From Porphyra umbilicalis (taxonomy: Eukaryota > Rhodophyta > Bangiophyceae > Bangiales > Bangiaceae), in the NCBI GenBank assembly GCA_002049455.2, contig KV918824.1, forward strand, positions 235,848 to 299,847: a DNA stretch of 64,000 nt, given 5' to 3'. A program made the position numbers and the translations under genes. Below are positions 1-11,650 of this stretch, in pieces; the stretch's first letter is position 1, and each line of letters begins with the position of its first letter. A model generated the notes under the pieces. It saw nothing but the letters and a program-made list of their open reading frames with translations. It was not told the origin of the DNA and searched no databases.

Positions 1-603
1 GCCCCCCATTGCGTGATGGATGGAAGAGCCCCTTCGATGCTCGCCACCTCTGAAGCTTCTCCCCTTGCGTCTGCCACGCGCGTTGCACTGTGCGTCCCGA
101 CGTCGCACGTCACGGCCACTGTCCCTGCCACGCTGCTCCTTGCAGCGCGCTTCACCAATCTGCTGCTATTGTGTGCTTTCATGTGGTGCGTTGGTGCTGC
201 TGCGAGCCCGCTCTTTGTCGCCCCCCCACCAAACCCCATCGTGCTCGACACCAACCCCGGCCCCATGACTTTTTCCGCGTTGCGCTTTGCAGCGCATACT
301 CGTACTGCGTGTAGTAGGTTGATTGGGGGCACCCGCCAACTACCGGTCGCCCTTCCAGTCACGTCCTTATGCTGACATAGAGCCCCTGGGGGTGCCTCTG
401 GTGGCGTCTGGGTTCCATGCTGTGTCTGCCCATTCCTACTCCGATTTATTCCATGACCATGTTTCTCGATCACCCGCGTCAACCCCCCACTTGTAGGCTC
501 CCAGTTGCAGCGGCATTTGCCAGCCTTGTGGCGTCACCCAGGCCCCGTTTCGCTTCCTTCCGCTGCGGTCTTAGCTCGTTTGCACTGGCGCTGCGCCGTT
601 GCC
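1..603. other. Left-edge spacer, no gene recognised
   Basis: C/T-rich sequence upstream of the tyrosine recombinase gene. It contains only short open frames of biased composition and no recognisable domain. It may hold the promoter and 5' untranslated region of the downstream gene, but I see no clear TATA box. Confidence 0.4.
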
Positions 604-3093
604 ATGGAGGCGGCGCGCCGCTTCCTCGGGAGTGTGGTCGCGGGCCCTGCGGGAGCGGCGGCACCTAGTCGGGTCGGTCTCGCGGCGTTACCGTCGTCTG
701 CTGCTCCTGCAGACGCTGGGTCTATCGGCGCCTTACCTTCCTCGCGTCTTGCAGCTGATCCCCTACGTCATCCGACCTCTGCGGCAATGCAGCACTCTGT
801 CATTGCGCAGTGCCAAGATGAGGAGGAGGCCGTCGAGATGGCCGTCGACACGAGCGGGCATCGTTCCATGCCTTCTTCTGGGGCCCCTAGCGTCGGGGAG
901 GTTGGTGCCCCTCGTGCGGCTTTACCCCGTGCGACCCGTGGCGATGAAGCAAACGTGAGGACCGAGGAGATCGAGCCTCGGTTTGAGTTTGTCGTCGTCC
1001 CGTCGGCCGACCAGCTCAAGGACGTGTCGGACCCGTTCGTCAGCCAGTACATGATGGCTATAACGAGCGAGTGGCCGCAGCCCACAACATCTCGGCTGCG
1101 CAAGCGCCTGAACACGCTCGGCAAGGAGAGCGCCGGGGCCCGCCGGGGTACGACGCGCGGCAGTAACGCGACGATGAAGACCTGGTCAAGTCGCATCCGT
1201 ACCGCGTGTGCGTTCGCCAACTTCGTGGGGCGGACTGTGTGCATTGACCCGGCTAAGCCCCGCCCCATCGATGACGAGATCGACCGTGGCGTGAGGAAGT
1301 TCTTCCGGTGTCTGTCACCCTACACGAAGTTGGTCATAACGACCTTCTTGGAGTGCCGCCGCCGCGGCTATCCCGTCTCCGGCGGTGGTCGGCGTTTGAG
1401 CGCTACCTCATTGAAGGACTATTCGTCGGGGCTCTCTTTTCTCTTTGCGGAAGCCAAGGTGGACGGACCTCGCGGTGTCGTACCTGTCGTAGTGGACTGC
1501 TGCGAGCGCACGTCCCCGTGGCAGCCCAGGGGTATCGCCGAGTTGCGGGAGGAGGAGAAGGTCCGAGCCGACCCTGGCTCCTTCACGGGCAACCCCATGG
1601 CCACTGCGGACGTGCGTCACTTTCGCGGGGCAACCAACAAAGAGGCGCGCCACGACGGGGAGACGCAGCTGAGCTCTGCCCCCGTCACCGAGTCGATGAT
1701 GCAGCGTTTCTTCGACACGATGATTCGGAGCCACCATCCCACCATTGGCGAAGACGGGGAGCGCGTCTCGCTCGTGTCATCATTGAAGGCTATGGTCGCC
1801 TCCTCGGTGATTGGCGTGAGTGGGACCACGTCTGCGGGCTCGGCGGCACCACGCAACTCGATACCCGCGGCGGCAAGGGTCTCGGCCGAGGAGGAGCCGT
1901 CGTCGGACGATGAGAGCGACACACCGTCCTTCACACCGCCCTCGAACGCGCTGGCCGATTTCCTCGTCTACGTCTTCTATGTGTTTGCGTTCATGACCGT
2001 CGCGAGGCCAATCACCCTGATCAACCTGAAGTTCAAAGACATCAACTGGCCGGACATGACCGTCGCCGAGAATCAAGAGTTCTTCAACAGGTGTGTCTCT
2101 TTCTCCTTGGTTGGTTGACCTTCTCTCTTGACTTGTTGGCGGGCTTGGGATCCTGGCCTGCTCACGCAAGGCGCTCACTCTCTGACTCATCCCTCCACTT
2201 TTTGTAGTCCTCTGTGCTGCTGGTCTGCTCGTTGTGTGTCTTCTCGTTGTGTGATTGTGTGTCGTGCGAGCCCCTACTTCAGGCACCTTCACCACCGGTA
2301 TGTCGAGCTCAAGCTGCGAATCACGAAGACGGGCGTCGACACAGGTGACGTGATGACTCTGCGCCTGTTTAGCTACTTCTCCACTCCGAGCGCAGCGGAT
2401 CAGGACGATGAGAGCATCACTGCATTCGTGCACTGCCCGTCTGAGCCTTTGAACATCCCCCAGCTATTGCAACCACTCATCCTCTTCGCTTGCTCGGCTC
2501 CGGGCGTTGGAATGGACATGGGCTTTCTATCCAACCAGCCGCTTTTCCCCAGCCTCTCGGTGCGCAACGTGGCCCGCACGGTGACGTTCTTCAAGATGAA
2601 GTCGGAGACCGAGGTGCATGCGCGCTTCGCGGCGGACCTGGCGCGCATCGGACGTGACCTGTGCCACGGGGACAGGGCGGTCCGCATGTGCGGGTTCCGT
2701 CGCGGCGGAGCTCAGGCGCTGCTGGACCGAACAGGCAGGTACGAGCAAGTGATGCGGCTGGGCGGCTGGCAGCCGAACTCGAACTCGTTCTTCTGCTACA
2801 TCACGGCAATGAATGCCAAAGGCACCTTGCGCTCCACCCTCCGCACCTTCACCCAGGATGAGGTCACCCAGGTGGTCGCGCAGCTGATGAGCTCCTACAG
2901 CGAGTGGGCGGTCGGTGTGGTCCGGCGCCTGTGTATCCAGTCGGAGGTGGAGGAGGGGCAGATGGTGCACCCATCACTTGTGGCTTTTGAGGCGGAGAAC
3001 GTGAAGGTGCTCTGTAGTATTGTCTGCGAGTGTATTCTCACTTTGCGGCATGGCAAGGCGGACGAGGCCATGTCGTCGGATGAAGATGATTAA
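604..3093 (+). CDS. Tyrosine recombinase (integrase-like), two exons
   Basis: The two exons 604-2090 and 2283-3093 join to a protein of about 765 residues. The intron 2091-2282 has a GTGTGT donor and a CAG acceptor. It is 192 bp, a multiple of three, but contains an in-frame TGA at 2116-2118, so removal is needed. The catalytic half is C-terminal. The first Arg lies in an ARPITLINLKF motif (codon 2005-2007). A Lys-containing beta-strand follows the splice junction. Box II reads CGFRRGGAQ (about 2689-2715), then LGGW and the putative nucleophile Tyr at 2797-2799 in FFCYI. Box II normally has His three residues before the Arg; here it is Cys. The first half, rich in Ser/Pro/Ala, has no recognised domain. 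The 604 start has a good context (GCCATGG), but a longer open frame begins at 505. Such recombinases occur in Crypton-like and DIRS-like transposons; no reverse transcriptase is nearby, so Crypton-like is the better guess. Confidence 0.75.
2091..2282 (+). other. Intron of the tyrosine recombinase gene
   Basis: GTGTGT donor after an AACAG exon end, and a pyrimidine-rich tail ending TTCAG. Removal joins two segments of the same fold (the Arg-I helix region and the following beta-strands) in frame and removes the TGA at 2116-2118. Confidence 0.7.
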
Positions 3094-3557
3094 ATGGCTT
3101 TGTCTACATCTTGTTGTGCGCACTATGTACGAGCGCGATCATCATGCCTCGATTGCACTTGTTCTTATGGACAACTCGTGCGTCCGCTCTTGAGTACCAA
3201 ATGTCTGTGGGATAGTTCCCTGGGCCGCTACTCCGTTTGCTTCTCCATGGTTTGCTCGATGGTTTTGGTGCCTCTTGCTGTTCGGCGTCTCACTCGTCCA
3301 GATGATTTCCACATTGATTGCATGAGACAATCCCTGGAAACGGATGATTTCATGGATTGTTCAATAGATTGGACTGGTGCAAATCTAGTGAATGGATTGG
3401 CCATTCCAATTCAAGTCATGATCGATGAACGAGCCCCGCGGGAGTAAATTCTTCGTGCAGGGATGAAGCAGTCAACGGGGCCAGATATGGAAGAAGGAGA
3501 ACAGTCCGGGGCTGGCGGAAGGAGCCGCCCATGACGTTGCAGAGAGCACACGTCGAT
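3094..3557. other. Convergent spacer between recombinase and helicase genes
   Basis: This is the region between the two stop codons and should hold both 3' untranslated regions. It is less GC-rich than the coding sequence, with several related ATTGATT/GGATTG words around 3300-3400. No gene or clear terminal repeat was recognised. Confidence 0.45.
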
Positions 3558-5693
3558 TTAATACGGTACAAGCGACTCGTAAAAGGACACCGCCAAGCGA
3601 TCTACAACGACCTTGTCCTCGTCAAACCCCACCAAGTGCAGACCGCACAGAGTCGGCGTACGGGAGAGAGCCGATAGCGCCTGGCCGGCAGCCCATGCAC
3701 GGCTCAAGTCAACGGCCGCCTCCGTGAGCGTCCACCCCTGCGCCCCGTGAATGGTTATGGCCCAACCAAGTACCAACGGCACCTGGGTGCGCGTTGCAGC
3801 TGTAGAAAAACCGTCAAGGGAAACCACACGGCCGGTGGCAGGCACAACGTCCACAGTCGAGAACCCCCCCGTCGGAAGCTCGAAGCGCACAGTTGGGTAC
3901 TGCACGCCTCCGACCCAAAAAAAGCAAATCACCACACCTCGCGAGCCGCAAGGAACGCCATGCCTCAGAAGACAGTTGGAGGGCACAAAAACACACGCTC
4001 CCACCCGCAAGGAAAGCACCCTCGGATACCTCAAACCGTCCAAAATGGTTGCCGCCTCGACGTCACCCAGATACTTGACCTTGACCACGTCATGTGCATT
4101 GTAGGTCACTTCGATCCCCGGCAGCCGGCGCAGCTCGTCCTCGTTCTTGCGCTTGGCCTTGAGGGTGTGGCAAAACAGCCAAACTGCCGACCTAGGCGGG
4201 TGTACCGACCGACGCGTGGCCAGCAGCTCCATGTCCGCCCGAGTGTGGGTCCCCACGCGCAGCCGCAGGAGCAAGTCCAGCAGCCGCCGGTCTTGGATGT
4301 GACGCCAGTGCGTGTCGAGCACGACTGCGCGGCTCCCAAACACGTCCCGCCAAACGTCGGAGACGAAGGCAAAACTTCCAAACGGCGGCACCAGCTGCAG
4401 AAAGTCGCCTGAGAACAGCACAGTCAAGCCACCAAATGGTACGTCGGGGAGCCGCCGCACGTGACGCAGCACCGAGTCAAGCCGGGTAATGAAGGCCCCC
4501 GAAAGCGTGCCCACCTCGTCAATGACGAGCACCATGGAGGAGCACATGCGCTTCTTGGCTGCTAGCGGGATGACTTTGTTGAGCACGACGTCGAGGGGCG
4601 TTGCCACGTCCGCGTCCCCGTTCGTGTATCCCGCCCAGGCGTGGACGGTGGTGCCGCCCACGAGCGCTGCTGCCACGCCGGTGCTGCCGCAAATGCTCAC
4701 TGCCGCCCCCGCCCCGCGGAGGGACTCGACAACCTCCTTGACGAGGTAGGTCTTGCCACATCCCGGCGGGCCCGAAAGGAAGACGCTGGTGCTCCTCGCC
4801 AGCAGGCGACACACCTTGAGAGCTGCACCCCCGAGCGTGTCGGAAAGCCGCAATGGTGGGAGGTGGGCCACCTCCAGCTGCTCGTCATTTCCACGCCACC
4901 CACCGGGGCCGCCATACGACCAGGCAACGCGGTGCCGCACGGGAGCAGCCGAGTTGCAACCAGCACTAGCTCGAGAGTGGCGGCGCCGTGGCAACGGCAA
5001 CGAAGAGGAAGAGCCACCCGCCTGCCCGTTCCAGGCTGGCACACTGGAGGGAGTTTGCTCGGCTGCTTGCACGACGACCGACCGCCGAACCGCCACTCGG
5101 CGACAAAGAGCTTCCCCCCACGTCTTGGTGCTCAACTTGGGGCGCGCGCGGCCGTCGGAACCAGCGTCATTGCGCACCAAGGATGCTCGATGCCTCTTTG
5201 TGCCATTGGAAGCATCAAGACTTCGTGCTTGGACTTGGAGTTGATCTACATCGATCACGTTGGAGAGGGTGGTGTGCCGCGGTACGCCGACGACACGCAC
5301 CCCGTCGTCCGAGGTAGAGCCGCCCAATGCCCGAAAAAAGGCAGCCGTGCTTTCCACGTTGGAAAGATCCACCAGCGCCGGCGAGGCGCCGGCAGCGAAC
5401 GTGCGCAGGAGGGCTTCTTGTAGAGGCAATGCCGCTTGTGCAGAGTCGATGGTCAGGGCGTGGGGCTCTTCGAGCACGACCTCCTCATCAGTGGTGTGCA
5501 GGGTGTCATTGGCAACCCATACATGAGCGTCTGCTTCGTTGTAGAAGATGCGCAGGTACAGGGTCCGGGGGCGGAGAAGGTACGCGCGCAAATGCTCAGA
5601 TGAAGCAGGCGCCGGCCCGTCGAGTGCAAAGATGCGGCCGGCGGTCGAGGCGGTAGGCGACCGGGCGCACAGGAACAATGAGGGCTGGTCCAT
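3558..5693 (-). CDS. Pif1-family DNA helicase
   Basis: The protein is about 711 residues if translation starts at the ATG at 5693. The same frame stays open upstream to 6545, but that extension is low-complexity Pro/Arg/Ser and probably not translated. The C-terminal half carries superfamily 1B helicase motifs in order: Walker A GPPGCGKT (codons near 4750-4775), Walker B VLVIDE, motif III FSGDFLQLVP, then a late WAITIHGAQG motif and ALSRTPTLCGLHLVGF, ending in FYESL as in cellular Pif1/RRM3 proteins. The N-terminal 300 residues match nothing I recognise. The family unwinds DNA 5' to 3' and acts at G-quadruplexes, telomeres and Okazaki fragments. Related helicases also occur in Helitrons and large DNA viruses, but no HUH Rep domain is seen here. 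It faces the tyrosine recombinase gene, with 464 bp between the stops. Confidence 0.85.
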   Translation of the reverse strand: MDQPSLFLCARSPTASTAGRIFALDGPAPASSEHLRAYLLRPRTLYLRIFYNEADAHVWVANDTLHTTDEEVVLEEPHALTIDSAQAALPLQEALLRTFAAGASPALVDLSNVESTAAFFRALGGSTSDDGVRVVGVPRHTTLSNVIDVDQLQVQARSLDASNGTKRHRASLVRNDAGSDGRARPKLSTKTWGEALCRRVAVRRSVVVQAAEQTPSSVPAWNGQAGGSSSSLPLPRRRHSRASAGCNSAAPVRHRVAWSYGGPGGWRGNDEQLEVAHLPPLRLSDTLGGAALKVCRLLARSTSVFLSGPPGCGKTYLVKEVVESLRGAGAAVSICGSTGVAAALVGGTTVHAWAGYTNGDADVATPLDVVLNKVIPLAAKKRMCSSMVLVIDEVGTLSGAFITRLDSVLRHVRRLPDVPFGGLTVLFSGDFLQLVPPFGSFAFVSDVWRDVFGSRAVVLDTHWRHIQDRRLLDLLLRLRVGTHTRADMELLATRRSVHPPRSAVWLFCHTLKAKRKNEDELRRLPGIEVTYNAHDVVKVKYLGDVEAATILDGLRYPRVLSLRVGACVFVPSNCLLRHGVPCGSRGVVICFFWVGGVQYPTVRFELPTGGFSTVDVVPATGRVVSLDGFSTAATRTQVPLVLGWAITIHGAQGWTLTEAAVDLSRAWAAGQALSALSRTPTLCGLHLVGFDEDKVVVDRLAVSFYESLVPY

Positions 5694-7525
5694 AATCGTC
5701 GCATCCGAAACAGAGTGGAGTGGGGGGCTGTCCAGGGGCGCCGGAAGCTCGTGACAGCGCAGCGTGTATCCCACTGGAGCAGCAGCACGGTAACGTTGGT
5801 GAGGTGCTCGGGGGGGGTGGGTGGCCACAGGAGCTGTGAGCGCCGTGGAGAAGGAGGGTGCGGAACGGGGGCCGGAGGGAGGGGCGGGAACGAGGGAGGG
5901 GGGACGGGGGGGGGTCAAAGAGGGGGGGGAACGAGGGGGGAGCAGCAAGGAGCTAGGAGCGAGGCGGCGGAACGAGGAGTGGTGCCGCGGCATCGCATGG
6001 ATGCGACACCCTTGCAGTGGCCAGCCACGAGGGGTCGCTAGAGGGGCGGTGGGGCGTTGTGACCAAGGCGCGCTAGGCATGGCCCAGCGGCAGGTGGCGC
6101 TGTGTGGAGATGGGCGCTTGGACACCTGGGCGGGCACATTTGTCGGGCCTCTGTCGAAAAGGGCGCGCAAACCTTGTGGTGGGCGCGCGTGGCCCTTGAG
6201 GCTCATCTGGGCCTGTCGTGACGGCGAGGCTAGCCCCACTTTGCGCGCCACAATCTCGCTGGTGGGGCCCGGGCCACGACCGGGGAACATTCGGCACATT
6301 GCCGGCGGATGGACGGGTGACGATCTCAATGGAAACGCCTCCAAGTGCCGGGGCAGAGGTGCTGGAGGGTGTTGCTCTCGCAGGGCGATGGCCGAGAAGG
6401 GCGCGAACAGTGTACGCTGGGGCCTGGCCACGCGCCTCCCACCGAAGCGGTGGTGGCTGCGAGGCAAGCGGAAGGTGGGGCGCCACGATGCGCCGGCGTG
6501 GCGTCGTTGGGCGGCGGGGCCGGGAAAGTTTTGAATTCGGGCCACGGGCCCGAACCCGGATGGGTACGGCCAATTCGAGCAGGGGGCGGCGGACAGGACG
6601 TGTTGAGCGGGTCTGATCGGGCGGGTGGCTCACATTTGTCGTCGGGGTGGGGCTATGGGTTGGCAGATTGTCCGATTGGGATCGCAGCGGCATCGTACGA
6701 AATGAATGATAAAGGGGTGCTACTGCAAGAGTGCCCTCTGTAGACGGCACCGGGAGAATCCTCAGTCTCGCCCCCTACCACGAAACTGGGTGAACCTGGC
6801 CGAAACTGGGCATGCCCTCCGCGCGCGGCGGCAGCGACCCGCCGCCGGCCGCGTGGGTGCCCGCCGTGCGGCCGCCCCGGCGGGGGCGGCGGCGCGAGCC
6901 GCGGCGCCCGCGGCCGCCCGCGCCGCGGCCGCGGCGCCGACGCGGCGCCGACCGTGCGCCGCGGACGGGGAAAAGGGGCTGGGGAAAAAAAAAAAAAAAA
7001 GGGCCCAAGCGTCAAGGGCGCGGGTGCGTCGCCCATTCCCCCCCCCTCCCCCCCACCCCCCCCCCCCCCCCACCTCCTCCCCCGGCGCGGTGCCGCCATG
7101 CCCGCGCCGCCACACCCTACGGGGTGCCCCCCCCCCCCCCCGGTGGCGAGGGCGGTCGTGGAGGCCCCCCCCCCTCCCCCCCAAGCGCCGCCGCCCCCCT
7201 CCTCGTCTGAGCTCAACGCTGCCAAGGCGGCGGCCAAGCACCGGCCCCGCCCCGCCGCGTCGCCGCCGCCGCCGCCGCCCGCCGCGTCGCCGCCGCCGCC
7301 GCCCGCCGCGGCGGCGGCGCCGCAAGGGGGCACCCCCGACGCGGCGGCGGCGGCGGCGGCGGCGAGCGCCGCCTCTGCCGCCGCCGCGGCGGCGGCCACC
7401 GACGGGGGGGAGGTGCCCCACGCCGGGGAGGGGGGGGGGGGGGCGCCCCCGACCGGCGCCACCAGCGGCGTTGGGGGGGAGGGGCGGGGCCCCCCGCCCA
7501 AAACCCGCGCGACCCGCCGGACAAG

Positions 7526-7569
<44 letters not shown>

Positions 7570-7603
7570 CCCCAGGGCAGGGGCGCTTCCACTGCAATCG
7601 GCC
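5694..7603. other. Spacer upstream of helicase gene
   Basis: From 5694 to 6545 the helicase frame stays open but encodes only low-complexity sequence; this may be leader or promoter DNA. The remainder is very GC-rich with an A17 tract near 6985-7001 and (CCG)n runs. On the minus strand, fragments such as an LSSDEE stretch near 7200 could be the 3' end of the zinc-finger gene. No further gene can be supported. Confidence 0.35.
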
Positions 7604-8111
7604 TCACCCCCAGACGCGGCGGGCGGGGCGCCATAGGCCTCCCCATCCCCCCAGTCGACCCCCCCCCGGTGCGCGGGCGCGCGCAGCTCGGGCGGGGAGC
7701 GCCGCCCCTCCCCCCCCTCGGCGCCCGACCCGGCCGACCCGGCCGACCCGGCCGACCCCCCCCCGGGGGGGTCCCCCCCCCCCGCCCCCGCACCCCCCCC
7801 CCCCCCCCCCCGTCCGCTCGCTCCCTCCCCCGCGGGTGCTGCCGCCGCATGTGCGTGCGCACCCCCCACGCGCTCCCATACCGCCGCCCGCACACGCGGC
7901 ACGCGTGGCACGGGTCCGCGTCGTGCACGGAGCGGATGTGGGCGTCCCGGTGGGACGCTTGCGAAAAGGTCGACGCGCACCCACCCGCGGGGCACGCGTA
8001 CCGCCGCTGCCGCAGGTGCACGGCGGTGATGTGGCGGTTGAGGTGGCCCCGGTGCGCAAACGTCGACGCGCAGCAGGGGCACGGGTGGACGCGGCGGCGG
8101 CGGCCGCCGCT

Positions 8112-8155
<44 letters not shown>

Positions 8156-10289
8156 AGCTGCTGCCGCCACTGGGGGGGGGGGGCGCCGAGAGGGGGGGCG
8201 CGAAACCCCCGCCGCCCCCCGACGCGGCGCCGCCGCCGCCGCCGCTGGCAATGGCCGCCGTGGCGGCGGCGGCCACGTCCATGGCCGCCGCCGCCGCCGC
8301 GGGGTGGCCCCCCAACGACGGGGGCGGCGGCGGCGGCCGCCGTGGCGGGGGAGTGGCCGCGACCCCCGGCGGTCCGTGGGCCGACGGCGCCCCATACGGC
8401 GCGCCCGGCCACCCGTCGGGCGCGGCGGCGGCGGCGGCCGCCGCCGCCGCCGCCGCCGCCGCCGCGGCGCCACGCAACACGGCCGACGGTGGGGTCAGCG
8501 CCGCCGTGCGCGTCGGCGTCGGCGTCGGCGTCGTCGACGCGGTCGTCAGCGCCGACGTGAGTGCCGGGGAGGGAGACGTGAGCATCGACGTGCCGCCGCT
8601 CGGTGGGGGGTGCCCCGCCGCCGCCGCCGACGCGGCCGCCGTCGCCGCCGCCGCCGCCGACGCGGCCGCTGCCGCCGCCGCCGCCGCCTCGGCCGACCGG
8701 TGGTGGTAGGCGGCCCACGGGGCGGCGGCGGCGGACGCTGCCGCCGCCGCCGCCGCCGCCGCCGCGGTGGCGACACCCACGGCGCCGCCCATGTCGCCGG
8801 CGGCACTGGGGGCGGCTGCGGCCCCCCCCACCGGGCTCGACGGCCCCGCGCTGCCCGTGAGGAGCGCCTGCAGCGCCGCCGCGACGGCCTCGGAGGAGTG
8901 GCGGGCGCCCTTCGGGGGCGGCGCCCCCGGCGACGCTGCGCGCGCGGGCGTCGACGGCGCCGCGGCGGGCGTCGGCGCGGGGGTGGCGGGGCCGACGGGC
9001 GTCGACGCGCCCGACAGGGGCACCGCCCACCGCACGGCGGCAGACGCACCGGCAGTGCCGCCGCCGCCGCCGCCGCCGCCAAACACCAGCGGCGCCGTCG
9101 GCGGCGCCGTGCGGGGGCGGGGGGGGATGCCCCCGACGGCGCCGCCAAATGCGGCTGCCGACGCGGTCGCCCGGCCGCGGCCGTCGGCGCGGCGGCCGGT
9201 GGGGGCCGCGTCGACCGGGGGGCCGCCCCCGGCGCGCAGCGGCGGCGGCCACGCGGGGAGCTCGGGCGGGTACGCCGCCGGTTCGGCCGGGGATCCCGGC
9301 GACGGCGGGGAGGCGGCGGCGCTGCGCCACCCGCGCCCCCCGGCGGGGTGCGCCGACAGGGTCGACGGCGGGGGTACCCCCCCCCCCCCCCCCGGGTGCC
9401 CCCCCCCCCCCCCGCCCAGCAGCCGCGCCGGCGGCGACGCGGCGACCGTCAAGCGCATGGCGGCCAACCCCCGCCGCACCACGTCGGTCATGTAGGCGCC
9501 CGCGCCCGTCACCACCGCCGTATACGTGTCGACAATGGCGGTGCAGGGTGCCCCCGCCCCCCCCCCCCCCCCCACCGACGGCGGGGGCGCCGCCGCCGCC
9601 GACGCGGCCCCCCCCCCCCCACCCACCGCACGCGCGCGCGGCCCGGCCCCGCCTTGGACGCTGCCAAGCCCGCCAGCCACCCCCCCCAGCCGGCGGGCGG
9701 ACACCCCGCCGGCGCCACCCGCCCGCGCCCGTCGGCGAGGACGCACCCGCAGTGGGGGCCCGCCGCCGCACACGCCGCACACGCGGCCGCTTCGACGAGC
9801 GTCAGGCGGAGGGTCGGCGCGGGGGACCACATGGGGGCACCCCCGCCCGCCGCGCCCGCCGCGCCCGCCGCCGTCGCGGGGGGGGGAACCGCACCGCCTC
9901 GACGGCGGTGGGCATGCCGCCGCCGCCGGCGGCCGCAAACCACGTGCGCGTAACGACGAGGAGGGAGCCGCACGGGGCCCAGCTAAACTCAACCGCCTCC
10001 CGCGCGTTGGCGCGCCCCGCGTCGACCGCCCAGCGGCGGACCGACCAGGCCGGGTGGCCCGCGTCGGTGGGGTCGACCCGCGGTCGCCCCCCGCCGCCGC
10101 CCACCGGCGGCAGCGGCATGGTGCGCGCCGTCGGCGCGAGGAGGCCGAGCACCATCCCATCGTCGGCCACAGACGTGACGAGCACCAGCTCCTCAATTTG
10201 CGGCGGCGGCACCGCCCCCGGCGGCGGCGGCGGCGCCGCCGTCCATGGCGGCGGCGGCGGCGGCACGCCGCCCCCCCCAGCCCCCCCCG

Positions 10290-10333
<44 letters not shown>

Positions 10334-10506
10334 TCGCGCGTGGCGGCGGCCACCGCCGCCACCGCCCCCGCCCGCCGCCCGAGGTGCACCGCGTAAACAG
10401 CCGGCGCGGCGAGCGCCGACGGCGGCAACGAGGCGGGCGGGGCGGCGTCGAGGAGCCACGCCCGCGCCGCCGGGTGCGACAAGTACCGCAACGCCGTTGC
10501 GTTCAT
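7604..10506 (-). CDS. C2H2 zinc-finger protein, Ala/Gly-rich
   Basis: Translation likely starts at the ATG at 10506 (MNATALRYL). The first 230 codons include a WD-like stretch (VEFSWAPCGSLLVV). The frame then changes at a G9 run (9878-9886) and again near a C14 run (9549-9572), after which a sensible protein continues (TAIVDTYTAVVTGAGAYMT). A long Ala/Gly/Pro linker follows. Three tandem C2H2 fingers sit at about 7830-8100: C-x2-C-x12-H-x4-H, C-x4-C-x12-H-x4-H and C-x2-C-x12-H-x4-H. The 3' end is not resolved, because all minus frames remain open through GC-rich repeats; 7604 is only one possible stop. The fingers suggest sequence-specific nucleic acid binding, probably a transcription regulator. 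The N-terminal WD-like part is reminiscent of Mediator-type proteins, but this is weak. Frame breaks at homopolymers suggest indel errors. Confidence 0.55.
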
Positions 10507-10819
10507 GGTCGGGGGGCGGGGGGCGGGTGCGAGGCGGGCGGCGGGGGTGGGCGGGGGGGGGGGTGCGGGGGGGGGTGGACGACGAAACCACCGCCATAGG
10601 GGGGGGGGGCCCGCCCCCCGCGGCGGCCGCCGCGTAGGGTGGCACCGCGGGGGGGGGGGGGGGGGGTCCCCCGCGCCGCCGCCGCCCGGCGGTGCCCCCA
10701 CCCCGCCCCCGCGCGGCCGCCGGGGGCGCCGCGCCGCCGCCGACGCGGCCGCGGGCGGAGGCGGTGGCGCGGCGGGCGGGGCCCCCCACGGGGGCGGCGC
10801 CCGCGGCGGTTGCACGGCA

Positions 10820-10851
<32 letters not shown>

Positions 10852-11650
10852 GTCGGCCGGCGGCGGCGGGGGCGGCCACGGGGGCGGCGCGCCGGCGGGC
10901 GGCGGGGGCGCCCGCCCCCCCCCGCCCCCGCCCCCGCCCGCCGCGGCCATGCGCGCGGGCCGCCGACCGGGCGTCCCCGCACCGCCGGGGGGGGGGGCGG
11001 GGGACCCCCCGCGGGCCCACGGGGCCACGCGCCGCCCCGCTCCGCGCGCCGGCGGGGGTCCGCGGGCGGATCGGGGGGGGCCCACCGCCGCGCCGCGCCG
11101 CTGCCGCTGCCGCTGCCGCTGCCGCTGCGGCCGCTGCCGCTGCTGCTGCTGCTGCTGCTGCGGCCGCCGTCGCTGCCGCCGCCGCCGCTGCTGCCGCTCC
11201 CCGTATCGGCCGCCCCGCCGCCGCCGCCGACCGCCGCGCCCGCCGTGGCCGCCGCCGACCGCGCGGCGGCGGGCGGCGGCGCGGCGCGGGCGGGTGCGGG
11301 GACACGGCGGCGGCGGCGGCGGCGGCGGGGGGGCGCCGCCGTCGGCGCCATGCCCCCCGCCGGCCAGCCCCGCAACGCGCCCGCGCGGGGCGCGACCGCC
11401 GATTGCCACCCGTCGGGGGGCGGGGGGGGGGTGTGATTGGCAGGCGTGGCGGCGGCGCGTGGGCGGCGGACCGGGCGGTGCGGGATGCTGCCGCGGGGGT
11501 GCGCAGAGGACCGGCGCCAGCACACGGTGGGGCCAAGCTCCCCACACGGCCGGCGCTGTGCTCCGTAAGTGGGGTAAAAGTAGAACCACAATGGCTGTTT
11601 TGGGTGTCGTGGACCCCGCCTTTTTTTGCGGAACCCTCCTGATGAGCCAT
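10507..11650. other. GC-rich upstream region of the zinc-finger gene
   Basis: Open in nearly all frames because of extreme GC content. It has long G runs (for example 10650-10667), (GCCGCT)n/(GCT)n repeats at 11100-11160 and Arg/Pro/Gly-only translations. A poly-Ser/Gly reading on the minus strand near 11100-11200 could be an upstream exon, but no start, splice sites or domain support it. Confidence 0.3.

Noticed and set aside
3558..6545. Helitron
   Set aside because: A Pif1-type helicase is present, but there is no HUH Rep domain, no CTRR end with hairpin was identified, and the C-terminal motifs look like cellular Pif1.
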